Shown one piece after another: positions 53,170 to 64,000 of a stretch of 64,000 nt of DNA (its first letter is position 1; the number at the start of each line of letters is the position of its first letter). The stretch comes from Muscardinus avellanarius (Eukaryota > Chordata > Mammalia > Rodentia > Gliridae), in assembly GCA_963383645.1 (NCBI GenBank), contig OY726563.1, positions 30,237,575 through 30,301,574 on the forward strand. Direction: 5' to 3'. Under the pieces are notes generated by a model, which ran no database searches, was not told the DNA's origin, and saw only the letters and a program-made list of their open reading frames with translations. Both the position numbers and the translations under genes were made by a program.

Positions 53170-56100
53170 TTCTACTGAAAAGATTAAAAGTAAGTTAAGT
53201 GAATACACTGAAGTCAATATATGACTACAATATAATGAGAAATAATATAAAACTTTAAATGAAATAGATTTTATAACCAAGTTCTACAGCAAATGCTTTG
53301 GAATTATGAGAAATAATTCATATTGGGGAGCTTTGGCAAAGAAGTGACCATTCAGTCACTTATTCAACAAATGCTAATCAAGACCTGCTATGCATCAGGC
53401 TTTTCTCTAGATTCTGGTGTTAAAATAGAAAATAAACTGGATAAAAATCCATGTTTTTAGGCAGCTGATAGCCTACCATGGAAAAAAAGAAAAAACTTAA
53501 GATAAATTAATAAAGCCATTATAAATGAGATTAAATGCTAAGAATAAAAATTTAAAAAAAATCTTTTAGGATTAGAGAGAGTGGCAAAAGGGCTAAGAAG
53601 AATGGCTATTAATGGAGGGACCATTGATGGATAAGAGGGTCTTCTAGGCTGAAAAGGAGACTCATTGTTCCATAAGAAAAATCTGCCCATTGCAGAAGAA
53701 TCAATTCTGCTGATCCCACAGATGATTGAAATCACTTGTTCTGAGGTCTGTAAAAAGTTCAGTCAGTCTCACAGTTGATTATATGTCAGGCTTTTCATCA
53801 CCACAGCTGATCAATGAGCATCAACTACAGGCATTTATTTGATTGTTTCTTAGAAATAGGCCTTTTGAGTAGTTCTCAGACCATGGAATTAGCTTGAATG
53901 ATTTTAATCAAAACCTAGCTTTGAATTGGTCACAGTTTGGTATAAAGATTTTCCAAACAGATATTATAGTCAACAGATGTGAGTTTAAAATTCTAGCTCT
54001 GCCACTTTTTCTCAGTGATTTTGGAAAAGTTTTATTACAATATGTTCTTCAGACCGCAAAATCTGACATGGAGTGTGACAGGTACTCTGGCTCTCTAGTG
54101 ATGTCAGAATTTTCTTTTATAATGGAAAAACTCACCATGCCATAACTTTCAGTGATTTATCAAGTTATACTCCTAAGCCTGACTTCAGAGGCAGAGTCTA
54201 ATTCTTAAACTTCATCACCTATAATCCTTCATCTTTTATTCTGAGAACCATATTTGTTTGTTGCATATTTTTTCCTGAGATTTATTCATCACTTTCTTTC
54301 CTGTGAACTCCTTCACATTTAAAAAATTATCTTAAACATATTTTTTCCACCAAAGGTCTTGCTGAGTATTGGCATGACCTTTGCTATGGGTCCAAAATGT
54401 TCTCATACACAAAGCCTTTACAGTTCCTATATAGTGTACCTGTTCACAAGTTTCTTGTCTTCTCTATATTGGAAATGTCCTGAAAGAACATATTGTATCC
54501 TCATAACTAGGTCAGTTTAGGTAAAATATCAGGTAGTCAATGAATAATTCTGAATGAGTAATCTATCCCTTACTTTAACACATCAATTGTTCTATAGGCC
54601 CAGGAAACACAAACTTGCTTATATTTTGTGTTTTATTCCATATTTCTCCTGCATTGATTTAATATCATTTTCACTTTGGAGTTTTAACCAAACTGAAGCA
54701 TATTTAGCATTTTACAATTGAAAGAATAATGTTTCTGTGAGGAAATTTTTTTCAAATATGATTATTTTTGTTTTAATGTTGACTATGGACTGAATCATTT
54801 TTTGAAAAAATTCCAACATTAATTTTTATTAAAAATAGCTTCCCAAACTGAATTGATTCAATAATATATTTAGACTGTAAGTCATGTCATAAGAAATAGG
54901 GCTAAAATAAAATCTGTACTTCTTAAAATTAAGCAGTATAAGAATATGGAGTTTTTAAAAACTCTAGAGGCTTAAGGCACTGATTGAATTCCACACCATC
55001 AGTGTTTTATGTGTTAAAACAAGCATTGCTTGATGAATATTCAAGTGATGTGCTGATAAGAACCATACTATTCCATCTTTTCCTCTTTCTTTCTTTACTT
55101 CCTACTGCTAATTTAAAGTATTAAGACATAAGGGATAAAGAAAGAAAAAGAGATAAAGAGGAAAGAGCACTGGGAAATTATCCTGGCAATGTGAACACAT
55201 GGAAAAATTGTCTCTGTCAGAGTTATGCAGATTGTACAGAAGTGTATAATTTGGGGAAATAAAACTTTACAAGAGAAATACCCAGGTTCTTGAAGAATTG
55301 AACTTAAACTTTGTTTAATATTCCAGAGATAAGTGGAATATGTCTTCCCTATCAGAATTTGGAAGTATAAAATGATTAGGAGTGTTATAACACTATATGC
55401 TTCAATAGCATAAAAACCATATTGGCAGGTTTGTGAGAGCTCATAAAGGACAGCTGTGCCTCCTCATGGCTTTTCCACAGAATGCAAATCAATAGCAAAT
55501 GGCATTTCAGCACTGCACACCAGTGAATATTAAATGTAAAAATCTTTGCGATTCTGGGCTTTATTGATTTTTTCCCCTGACTCTACTGACATCCTACTAA
55601 TGAAGCCCACATCTGTGGTCTTGTATATGCTAATGTGCATCATGGAAGGAATACACCATATCAGAGGCCCTAGATGCTTGAGAACATCTTCTGATTAAGG
55701 AACATATACTCTGGTATCTTCAGGGATCTTATAACCACAGGCCACATTAAAACATTTGACTCAGGAATGTATTATGCCTTCACAAATACATGTCTTATTG
55801 AAGCGAGTTTACATTTTGGAGGGTCCATTTATTGTTATATAGGAGTGAATATTTCTTTTCCTCATCCATTGCTAGATTAATGGCTGAGGCCTGTATAAAA
55901 CACAAATTAGAAAGAAACATGCAATATTAGTATAAGTTTTATTTGACATAGAATGGTTAGAAGTGAAAACTTAAATAAATGCAATTTTATGCTGTTTTTT
56001 AAAAAAGAAGTCTGGGTGGACAAACAGATCATAATCTAATGATAATAAATAAGGGGGCATTATTAAGGCCTATTTGTTTGTCCTTGTGCCCTCAGATATA

Positions 56101-56868
56101 AGGATACATCTTTTCTATGGGTATAAGAAGGGTACCTCCAGAAAAAAAGATTATAAGATCTCCTTCAGAGGAAGGCAAGAGAATTCCAAAGAGCAATCAT
56201 CTTGGCTTATGATGTTCTCGAAAATATCAAGTTTTCATATTTTGGGGTAGAATGTACATCAATGCTAGACTCATATGGGAACATAAACTATAAAAACCCA
56301 TATAGGAGTATATACTACTGCAATAGAAGATCCTGAAGGGATGGTTTCAGAAAGTATTTCCTGTTTACCAACTATCATGTGAAGAAGTGATTCTCAAACT
56401 TAGCTGTATATTTGAAATCACCTAGAGAATTTAGACTAGATTCCACATTTAGGTATTCCAATTTAATGACATGTATTATGGCTTTTTATATAAGAATTTG
56501 TAAATATTTTCCAAGTGATTCTAAGTGGTAGCTAAGGTTGATCACTACTGATGAAAGAATATGCACTATAGTTCAAGTTTATTATTTCATCAAGTTAGTC
56601 ACTAATTATGATTATGTTCCTTTTATCCCAGTTCACTCACATTCACATTCATGTGTTTGATATGTTTCTTCTGCTTCTCTTAATAATCATATGGGATGGT
56701 GGGCATGCTACCAGAATTTGGGCAGAAGGTGGCCACTAAAACATTTGGCCTTCTTTGAACTAAACTTGTTGATATTTTCCTGACAACAAAATGTAAACAT
56801 ATTTTTTCAGAAGAATTTGGTGATGGATGGTAATCGTTTCGATTATATATTGGTATAAAACTAAAATT
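53170..56868. other. Unassigned intergenic DNA
   Basis: No repeat family or gene recognised in 3.7 kb. ORFs are short and featureless. Confidence 0.5.
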
Positions 56869-57110
56869 TAGCCAGGTGTTGTGGCTCACACTCTAATACC
56901 AGTACTTGAAATGCTGAGACAGGAGGATTTGGGTTTGTGACCAGCCTCAGCTACTTAGTGAGGTCTCCACAACTTAGTAAGACCCTGTTTCAAAATAAAG
57001 AGTAAAAAATAGGGCTTGGGGCTATAGCTTGGAGATAGAATGCACCTGTGTTTAATCTCCAGAGCCACACACACACACACAAAAAAAAAAACAACAACCC
57101 TAAAACTTAA
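56869..57110 (+). mobile_element. B1-dID SINE
   Basis: Sense, starting 'gccaggtgttgtggctcaca', with the ID-like right part 'gggcttggggctatagcttg', then (CA)n and an A-run. Flanks 'ctaaaattta' and 'ctaaaactta' are a likely target-site duplication. Confidence 0.85.
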
Positions 57111-57114
57111 TGTT

Positions 57115-57240
57115 AGGTTGTAGAGTTTAATGGCATTTTTTAAAAAAATGAATGGTTTAGGGTTGTGTGCATATATGTTTTTGAACCTCACTTTGATGTA
57201 TAATAATAATATACCAATAAAATACACTATAAACATAAAC
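57115..57240 (+). mobile_element. Possible L1 3' tail
   Basis: 'actttgatgtataataataa' and 'taccaataaaatacac' resemble the ends of the other L1 tails. Short, so uncertain. Confidence 0.4.
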
Positions 57241-58884
57241 ACATAATGGTTTAGAGCAGTATGAAGAGCTTGACAGTTTTCTTCCTGGAATCTATATTAT
57301 GAGTCTTCAGGAGGCCACAGTGAGAAAGTTTGAAAGGATGGAAGGATCTTCCCAACCTAGTTATGATATAAACTATGTGTTGACCTGAAGGAAACCATAA
57401 AAAGGTCACTAATAAATCAGATGACTGTTCCCAAACCATATAAATCAAGGTGGAGTAGGTGTGGGGAAAAATGTAGTAGTCTAGTAGTCTAGCAGGCCTA
57501 CTTCTACTGCATACAGAAACATGTGATATAACCTGGTAGCTTAAATGTGGTGAAAAGCCTAATCTTTGGGTATATAAATGATCTTACTTAAATTGCTCAT
57601 TCTACTTTCTTTTTCCAATCTTCTCTCATTCAACAATCACTATCTATGTTTTAACTTACCCCAGTCTCCCAGGATATCATCTGTGCCTAAAGAAATTAAC
57701 TTGGATACTTACACCTTGCAAATTTTGCAACTTGCTTATAATGAATGGAAATGCATTTTCATCTTCCAAGTTATCGCTGGTTCTGCCCAGAAGGTTAGAA
57801 GCAACAGGTCTAGCATAGTGAAAGACTTCTACTGTTTCAATTTTCTAAAATAAATCTGTAGTTATTCATATCTAATCTTATGGGTGGCAATTTCTTTTCA
57901 AATATTCTCAATTATGGCATTAGATAAATTTCTTTTTTACAAGAATGAGGTAGAATGAAAAATTAAATCTTTAATCTTATTTATAAGTATTATCTTCTCA
58001 TATTAATAGATTTTTCCTCTTTCCCTACCCTAGTGATATTATAATCTCTTTTTTAACTATTAATGAAGGGCCTCATGCCCAGATTACTTCACTCTGATCC
58101 CCAAATCTATTCTCAGTTAAGAAAATAAAAAACTCAGTTCACCTTATCATGCTACAACATCAGCATATTGTAATATTTCTGATTTCTAATGTTTACTTCA
58201 GACTGTTGGAGTTCTGGCAAATAATAATATTTATAATTAATCTAAGCATGAAATGACACAGACCCACTTGCAATTTTAACAGAAGCAATAGGTTCTGTGT
58301 CTACCTCACTACCCTTACTCTTAGAGCTAATAGAAGTTAAAACATCTCTTGACACTCTTTTATACAAAGTTAAAAAACCCAATAGTTGCATCATCACAAC
58401 AAAACTTATACAACAAAAGGATCATCACACAATATGTACAATAATAAGATTATCATTTAACACAGAAAATTATGTATGATAGTATTCAAGAAATAGTTTT
58501 GAATGAGGAATTGGCTCACATGATTATATAGTTCTGTGATCATCAATCAGCAAGTTGAAGACCCAGGATAGTAAATGATATACTTCTAGTTTGAGTCTGA
58601 AGGCTTGAAAATCAAAATTGATGTTGTAAGTTCAGCCTTTGAGTCTGAAAGATAAAGACTGCTATTGGTATTCCAGCTCAAAATCAATTGGGCAAAATTA
58701 ACTTTTACTTTGCCATTTTTTTGTTTAGGCTTCCAATGGATTGATTAAGGCCTATCAATCCTAGCTACAGTAATAAACTTTACTCATTGTATTAATTCAA
58801 ATGTTAATCATCAAGAAATACCCTCAGAACATACCTACAGTTATATTTAACTACACATTTAGGCACTCAGTGGCCCAGTTAAGT
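57241..58884. other. Unassigned DNA
   Basis: Nothing recognised. Confidence 0.5.
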
Positions 58885-59455
58885 TGACAAATAAAATTTA
58901 TCATCACAAGCATTTGAAAATTAAAAACAGAATTCCCATATGATCCAGTGGTTCTGCTTTTGAGTATATATACAAAAGAAATTAAAAGCAAAATTTCAAA
59001 GATATGTTACACACAGAAATACTATTCACAATAGTCAAGGAGTGGAGCAACTCACTTGTTTACCAATAAATGTATGAATAAAAATGAAGTACATACAAAA
59101 ATGATATGTTATATAACTTTGAAATTAAAGAAATTTCTGACATATGTTACAAAATGGATGAACTTTGAATACATTATACCAATTGAAATAAGCTAATCAC
59201 AAAAGAATAAATACTACACAATGCTGCTTTTATTATGGTATCTCAAGTACAAAATCATAGACACAGAAAGTAAAATAATGGTTGTCAGGGCTAAAGGAAG
59301 GGGAAAGAGGGTTCAATTTTAAATGGAAATAGTTTTAGTTTTACCAGAGAAATAACAATATGAGTATGTGGAACATGATTGGAATGCAAACTCAGAAATG
59401 GTTGCTCTAATAAATTTTATGTTATTTCATATTTTAATACAGTCAAAAATTAAAA
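58885..59455 (+). mobile_element. Old L1 3' region
   Basis: Sense ORF2-end similarity ('cccatatgatccagtggttc', 'aatagtcaaggagtggagca') and a decayed 3'UTR ('gggctaaaggaaggggaaag'). Typical of ancient mammalian L1. Confidence 0.65.
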
Positions 59456-59824
59456 GAAAAATTAGTAAACTGAATATAGTTAAGTGAAGGAGAAATTTTT
59501 ATATACTTGAGCAGGTTTAATGAACCAATAATCCGTCTTGGGGCCCCTAATGACTACTCTTATATGAGAGGCATTGCTAACTGTGTCTGAGCGAGTCCAG
59601 AGAAGACACTGCATTGTTTGCAAAGTCTGTTGAGACCTGAGTATTTGGGCTAAGAATTTCCAGAAATGAACTGTGGCCTTAGGGTATCACCACTGCTGCC
59701 AAAATGCTGGTGAGATGAAGAAGGAGCTGGGAGTGAGAAAGAAATAAACATTGTCCTTTCCCTTCCTCTAATCTCCTGTTGGTGCTTGCCCTTTCAGTCA
59801 ACATTCTCACTACTAAAATCCAAA
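59456..59824. other. Unassigned DNA
   Basis: Nothing firm. It may be further LTR sequence. Confidence 0.4.
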
Positions 59825-60042
59825 AGACCTGATCACACAGTTTAGAGGAAGGAAAGTTTACTTGCTCAAAGTTTTTGGGAAATCTTAGGGTTTAGCACTT
59901 GTGAGGCAGTCTTATGCTCAGGGCATACCAGTGGGAGTGAAGAGAGGGGGAGAATACATGAGCTCTGCTCCTCAAGTCATGGAGGCTGGAAGCAAGAAAG
60001 AGCAAGCAATCAAGGGAATTTAAAGATACAAGTATAATTCTT
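59825..60042 (-). mobile_element. MaLR-like LTR, 3' part (split by composite copy C)
   Basis: Minus-strand LTR whose other part is 63283-63466. The two parts join continuously at 'aagaattat' and match the uninterrupted LTR at 63467-63814. Confidence 0.6.
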
Positions 60043-60480
60043 TTTTTGTTGTTAGAATTACTTTTATTACCTGATAATTGCCATATATAAACCATTCACT
60101 ATAAAATTTCAACCACAATTTTAATTAATTCTGAACACAATATTCTCAAAATTCTCTCAAAAATTCTTGAGGTAAGAGTAATAATATTTGGTATAAGTAC
60201 AACAATTACAGCATAAGGTTATCAAAGGCTTATTTTAAAATAAATTATTTTAAGGTAAATTTCAAAATTTAGTATTGTTTCCTATTTCATCAAAAATCTA
60301 AATATGTAATCATTCAAATTATTACATTTAATTATTCAGAAATATTTTGAGCCCAGAAAATATATCTTAGGTATATATCTTAGGTTACTCTTTATTATTC
60401 TATCCCAATGTATGTCTAATATTCTCATGAATTACAGAGAATGTTACAGACATTTAAAGTGCATTTTTTCCATTTTTTAA
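60043..60480 (-). other. Probable 3'-transduced flank of composite copy C
   Basis: AT-rich single-copy-looking DNA between the L1-derived end (plus SINE) and the target-site duplication, ending in a short A-run (T-run at 60041-60047). It is absent from copies A and B. Confidence 0.65.
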
Positions 60481-60483
60481 TTT

Positions 60484-60694
60484 ATTTATTTTTGCAGGTC
60501 TGGGGATGGAACCCAGGAGTATTTGACTTCCGAGCTACACCTCCTGCCCTATTTTTTATTCTTTATTTTGAAACCGGGTCTCAAGGAGTTGCAGAGGGCC
60601 TCACTAAGTAGATAAGGCTGTCTGAGAACCACAATCCTCCGGTCTCAGCCTCCTGAATGCTGAGATAACAAGTGTGCGCCACCAAAACCAGCTT
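60484..60694 (-). mobile_element. B1-dID SINE inside the transduced part of copy C
   Basis: Antisense in the window ('ggtctggggatggaacccag', 'accaaaaccagctta'). It lies between the L1-derived end and the transduced DNA, so it was probably at the source locus or arrived later. Confidence 0.82.
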
Positions 60695-60711
60695 ATTTTT
60701 AAATTTAATAT

Positions 60712-61040
60712 ATTTTTATTGGTGTATTATCGTCAAACATCTCAATGGAATACAAGACTTGTGAGGATATACAAGCACACATCATCCAATTAGCTTTTAT
60801 TCAATCCCATCCCATTCCCTCCCCCTCCCTCGATCCCATGCTTGATTTAGTGATTAACTTTGATATAATTGTTTAAGTACATCATGTACTTTAAAGAGAT
60901 TCCATCCCATCCACTCTGATAGGTCACCTTAATTGTTCCTCCATAAGGCCCTTTCTTCAACTATATTTCCTCCTATTACCTATTTCCTCCTAGTTTTTGC
61001 ATATTAGGGAAAGCATCTGATTTTTTATTTTCTGTGATAT
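60712..61040 (-). mobile_element. L1-derived 3' end of composite copy C
   Basis: Same segment and same junction with the 50-bp array as in copy B (48991-49325). It includes the G-rich tract (minus strand, about 60800-60835) and an 'accaataaaaatatatt' end. Confidence 0.88.
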
Positions 61041-61067
61041 TTCTGTTTATGCTGCATTGCAGGTTCC

Positions 61068-61562
61068 AATCTTGCTCTTGAAAGCCACGGCACCTGCCTA
61101 GCCACCCGTCAGACTCTGATCCCAGCCTCAGAGGCCCCAGCACTGGCCTTGCCTTAAGGCAGGCTACTACTATCCAGGCCTCGCTGGCTCCAGAAACAGC
61201 CTCACCCCTTGGCAGGCTCAGATCCCGTCCTGGAAGCCCCAGCACCGGCCTTGCCTCACAGAAGGCTCCGATCCTGGCCTCGCTGGCCCCGGCACTGGCC
61301 TCACCCCTTGACATGCTCTGATTCCGGCCTTGGAGGTCCCAGCAACGACCTTGCCTCATGGCAGGCTACGATCATGGCCTCGTGGGCCCTGCACTGGCCA
61401 TCCCTTAAGGCAGGCTCCTATCCTGGCCTCACTGGCCCTAGCACAGGCCTCACCACATGGCAGGCTCCAATTCCAGCTTCACTGGCCCTGGCACCGGCCT
61501 CGCCATGCGGCAGGCTCCTATCCTGGCCTCAGAGGCCCAGGCACCGGCCTTGCTGTGCATAG
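61068..61562 (-). repeat. 50/100-bp tandem array, composite copy C
   Basis: About ten monomers with the same two alternating variants as in copies A and B. Confidence 0.92.
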
Positions 61563-61617
61563 GGCTCTGGTCTCTGTCACTATGAGCAGGTCATCTACAA
61601 ATGTTCCCTTTTATCTT

Positions 61618-61822
61618 CTTTTTTTTTTTTTTGGTGGTACTGTGGTTCCTGGAAACCCTTCTACCCCCAGGCTACACTCCTAGAGATCTATTTTTTTATA
61701 TATATTTTTATTTGGAAAGAGGGTCTCTTAAGCCAGCAAGGCTGGCTTCAAACCTGCATGATCCTCCTGTCTCTGCCTCCCAAGCATGGGGATTACAAGC
61801 GTGTGTCACCATGCCCAGCATT
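61618..61822 (-). mobile_element. B1-dID SINE (long-ID subtype) nested in copy C
   Basis: Antisense T-run, 'ggtggtactgtggttcctgg', ending 'caccatgcccagca'. Flanks 'gttccctttt' and 'ttcccttttt' are a probable duplication. Confidence 0.88.
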
Positions 61823-62100
61823 CTTCCCTTTTTTTTATTAATATGAGAAAGCAGTACATATCTTTTGCAAAAGCTGGGACCCCAAATACCTAGTAACAAT
61901 GAGTTTTGTCTTCCCTCCAAAGGCAAAGGTCCATAGTTTCACTTCGGAGAGCAGGCTCTGCTGCTTCACATGTACCCTGGCCTGCTCTGCACAGAGGAGC
62001 ATGGTGGCCATGAGGGCTGGTGTCTCCCAGAACACACACCATGGCAACCCATCCCGGGTATGCAAGGCTCCCTTTGATACCCCCCAAATCCTTTTACCAC
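61823..62100 (-). other. Conserved module and A-rich spacer of copy C
   Basis: In sense: 'agcagagcctgctctccgaa', 'ctcattgttactaggtattt', 'actgctttctcatattaata', an A-run. This is the equivalent of 47040-47190 in copy B, but here it lies after the 175-bp repeats, not before them. Confidence 0.7.
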
Positions 62101-62852
62101 TTAGCCTGTTGTCCAGAATTCCCAAGAATGTGTGGCAGGAGCAGTCTACTTTTGGAGAGATTTCCTCAAAAGTTCAAGGTAGATTGTACTGGATCTATCT
62201 GCCCCTTCAAATACTGGTCACCACCACTCCCGCTGCAGCCACCGCCATACCAGTTCTCTCCCGAATACCTTTCCAGCACAGTATGTTTTCCAGAATTCCC
62301 CAGCATGTGCAGCAGTAGCAGTCTACCTTTGAGGATATTTCTTTAAAATTTTAAGTTGTTTTGGATTGGATCTCTGCCTCTAGCAAATACTGACCACCGA
62401 TGCTGCTGCCACAGCCATCTCGGTTCTCTTCCAAGCACCTTCTTCACACAGCATGTTGTCCCACATTCCTGAGCATGTGCAGTGGTAGCATTCTACCTTT
62501 GGGGTGATTTCTTCAAAAGATTAAGGTGGATTGAATGAGATCTCTGCCTCTCCTGAATACTGGCTGCTACCATTCCCGCTGCCTCCACCATCTCAATTCT
62601 CCCCCAAACACTTTTCCCACACAGCATCTTGTCCAGAATTCCTGAGCATGCACGGCAGTAGCATTCTACCTTTGGGGGGATTTCTTCAAAAGGTCAAGGT
62701 GGACTGGATTAGATCTCTGCCTCTCCCAAATACTAGCTGCTGCCGCTGCCACCGCACCACCACCACTGTTACCACCATCTCAGTTCTCTCCCAAACACTC
62801 TTCTCACACAGCAAGCTGTCCAGAATTCCTAAGCAAGCGTGGCCATAGCAGC
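62101..62852 (-). repeat. About 175-bp tandem repeats, composite copy C
   Basis: Five units. Equivalent points ('gtccagaatt' type) fall at 62113, 62290, 62460, 62633 and 62820 (spacings 177, 170, 173, 187). A CTG/CCG/CCA-rich triplet stretch inside each unit varies most in length. Confidence 0.9.
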
Positions 62853-63282
62853 CTACCGCAATAGAGCAGGATCTGCTGTTCTGAGCACTCCATGGCCCCC
62901 AGCACACCATAGAGGAGCTCCCAGGGACTTGTGGCTGGGCTTCCTGCCCAGCACTGCTAGGCTCCCTCCACCATGTCCAGGTCATTTTTTTTGCAAGGTA
63001 TTTTATTAAGAGTTCCCCACCATGTTCAGCTGAAGCAGTCTTTTCTCTAATCTTTTCTGGGATGTTCTTCCAAAAATCACTTTTCTTGTGTGGCTGGCGC
63101 TTCCTTGTCATCTTGCTTCTAATTCTGCCATTATCCATTCTCTCTCCTGTATTCTAGATAGGAAGTCACTGCTGTAAATGTCTCCTTAAGTCATCCCACT
63201 CAGATATTAAACCAAATCTGGTGTCCAGGCCTTCTCTGAGGAATGCATGTCCTTTTCAGCGGCCGCCATTGTCCCTCCTCCA
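62853..63282 (-). other. 5' module of composite copy C with a 150-codon ORF
   Basis: Begins at the insertion point with a GC-rich TGGAGGAGGGACAATGGCGGCCGC-like start (YY1-type core). The ORF 63138-62686 starts MDNGRIRSKMTRKRQPHKK, a basic start resembling the N-terminus of some L1 ORF1 proteins, then runs into the 175-bp repeats. I do not recognise a domain. Protein production is unproven. Confidence 0.5.
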
Positions 63283-63466
63283 ATACAAGCATAATTCTTA
63301 AGGCCACACCCCAGGGACCTACCTTCTCCAGACACACTGTATCAATCTAGGCTACCGCTCAGGCCATTCACCTACTAATGAAATTACAGCCCTCATGACT
63401 TAACTACATCAAATAGGAACACCAATAAATGACAAATTTAGGGGGCATTTTATATCTAACTATAAC
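63283..63466 (-). mobile_element. MaLR-like LTR, 5' part (split by composite copy C)
   Basis: Reverse complement starts TGTTATAGTTAGATATAAAA, followed by 'tgaaattacagccctcatga' (plus strand) as in the neighbouring LTR. Continues at 60042 downward. Confidence 0.6.
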
Positions 63467-63814
63467 ACTGATTCCTGGACATTCCATGTGAAGCTGAGGT
63501 CTATGGATCTCAGGACATGTTGGTGGGAAGCTGACAGAAGGAGAAAAACAGGCTTTTTTACTCATATCATGGAGGCTGGAAGCAGAGAGCAAGCAAGCAA
63601 GGGGATTCAAAGACACAACATAATCCCAAAGACCACACAAGAAACTATCTTCTCCAGCCACACCTTACTGGCCTAGGTCACCACTCAGGCCACAGTAAAT
63701 ACATCACAAAGGATTTATCCAGTGATGAGATTACAGCCCTCATGACTCAATTACATCAACTAGGAACACTAATAAATGAACTCTTCGGGGGACATTCTAT
63801 ATCTAACTATAACA
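63467..63814 (-). mobile_element. MaLR-like LTR, uninterrupted neighbour
   Basis: Reverse complement starts TGTTATAGTTAGATATAGAA. It shares the block order of the split LTR and gives the sequence across the target site ('cattatg'-type join) without an insert. Confidence 0.6.
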
Positions 63815-64000
63815 CTTTCCACCAGTCAAAACCAGTATAGGACAAGGAAGTTCTAGAGAGAAAGTCCAAAGTAACTAGCCTCCCAGAACACAGAGCAAAA
63901 CTGACCAGGCAGAATTGGAGATTATGCATTACTTACCATTCTAGATTTTCCTCAAAACTTTCACACTACTGCTACCAGAGCTCAGTAAATATTTTATTGG
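63815..64000. other. Unassigned DNA to window end
   Basis: Nothing recognised. Confidence 0.5.

Larger units (their letters stand above)
60043..63282 (-). mobile_element. Composite tandem-array retroelement, copy C (3.24 kb, with target-site duplication)
   Basis: Flanked by 17-bp repeats 'atacaagtataattctt' (60026-60042) and 'atacaagcataattctt' (63283-63299), one mismatch. Sense order: 5' module starting TGGAGGAGGGACAATGGCGG (63282 to about 62855), about 175-bp repeats (62850-62100), conserved module and short A-rich spacer (62100-61823), nested SINE (61822-61618), 50-bp array (61562-61068), L1-derived 3' end (61040-60712), then a SINE and about 440 bp of extra sequence ending in a short A-run. 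This shows insertion of the whole unit by L1-type target-primed reverse transcription. Confidence 0.88.

Overview
This window is nuclear DNA from a mammal, most likely a squirrel-family rodent (Sciuridae). The main evidence is a short interspersed repeat with a 7SL-derived B1-like left part and an ID/tRNA-like right part (B1-dID type), found at about 15 places, together with rodent-style L1 elements, MaLR-like and class II-like LTRs, and AT/CA microsatellites. I see no functional protein-coding gene, exon chain, tRNA or rRNA gene. The only cellular-gene relic I recognise is a dead processed copy of UBE2N at about 39.05-39.72 kb (minus strand). Everything else supported by the sequence is mobile-element sequence lying in AT-rich intergenic DNA.

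Layout. 0-8.25 kb: two plus-strand copies of an unusual 'half-L1' (L1 5'UTR, ORF1, no ORF2 in sense; instead about 0.65 kb of ORF2 in inverted orientation, then an L1-like 3' end). 8.3-16 kb: old antisense L1, SINEs and a probable LTR. 16.5-21.1 kb: a decayed antisense L1 interrupted by a 520-bp solo LTR. 21.1-25.8 kb: largely unassigned, with a minus-strand LTR/primer-binding-site candidate near 22.2 kb. 25.8-28.7 kb: composite repeat copy A, containing an ERV env tail plus 306-bp LTR. 28.7-42.7 kb: SINEs, L1 tails, the UBE2N pseudogene and an old L1 5' region. 42.76-49.33 kb: composite repeat copy B, with a nearly complete third half-L1 inserted antisense at 43391-46202. 49.7-52.9 kb: antisense L1 with a nested SINE. 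53-59.8 kb: mostly featureless. 60.04-63.28 kb: composite repeat copy C, inserted into a MaLR-like LTR.

The most notable content is two non-autonomous retroelement families. The first is a modular composite element made of several GC-rich tandem arrays (71-bp, about 175-bp, 50/100-bp and 47-bp units), A-rich spacers, L1-promoter-like boxes and, at its 3' end, the last roughly 330 bp of an L1. Copy C has a 17-bp target-site duplication with one mismatch and appears to carry extra downstream DNA (3' transduction), so it behaves like an L1-mobilised element. It is organised like primate SVA/LAVA elements but built from different parts. The second is the half-L1 family, whose three copies share the same internal inversion and so descend from one rearranged source. 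Copy 3 has a 12-bp target-site duplication inside composite copy B and keeps a 305-codon ORF1 frame broken by only two nonsense codons.

Limits: all family assignments are by eye. Divergences, exact repeat ends and copy numbers in the genome were not computed.
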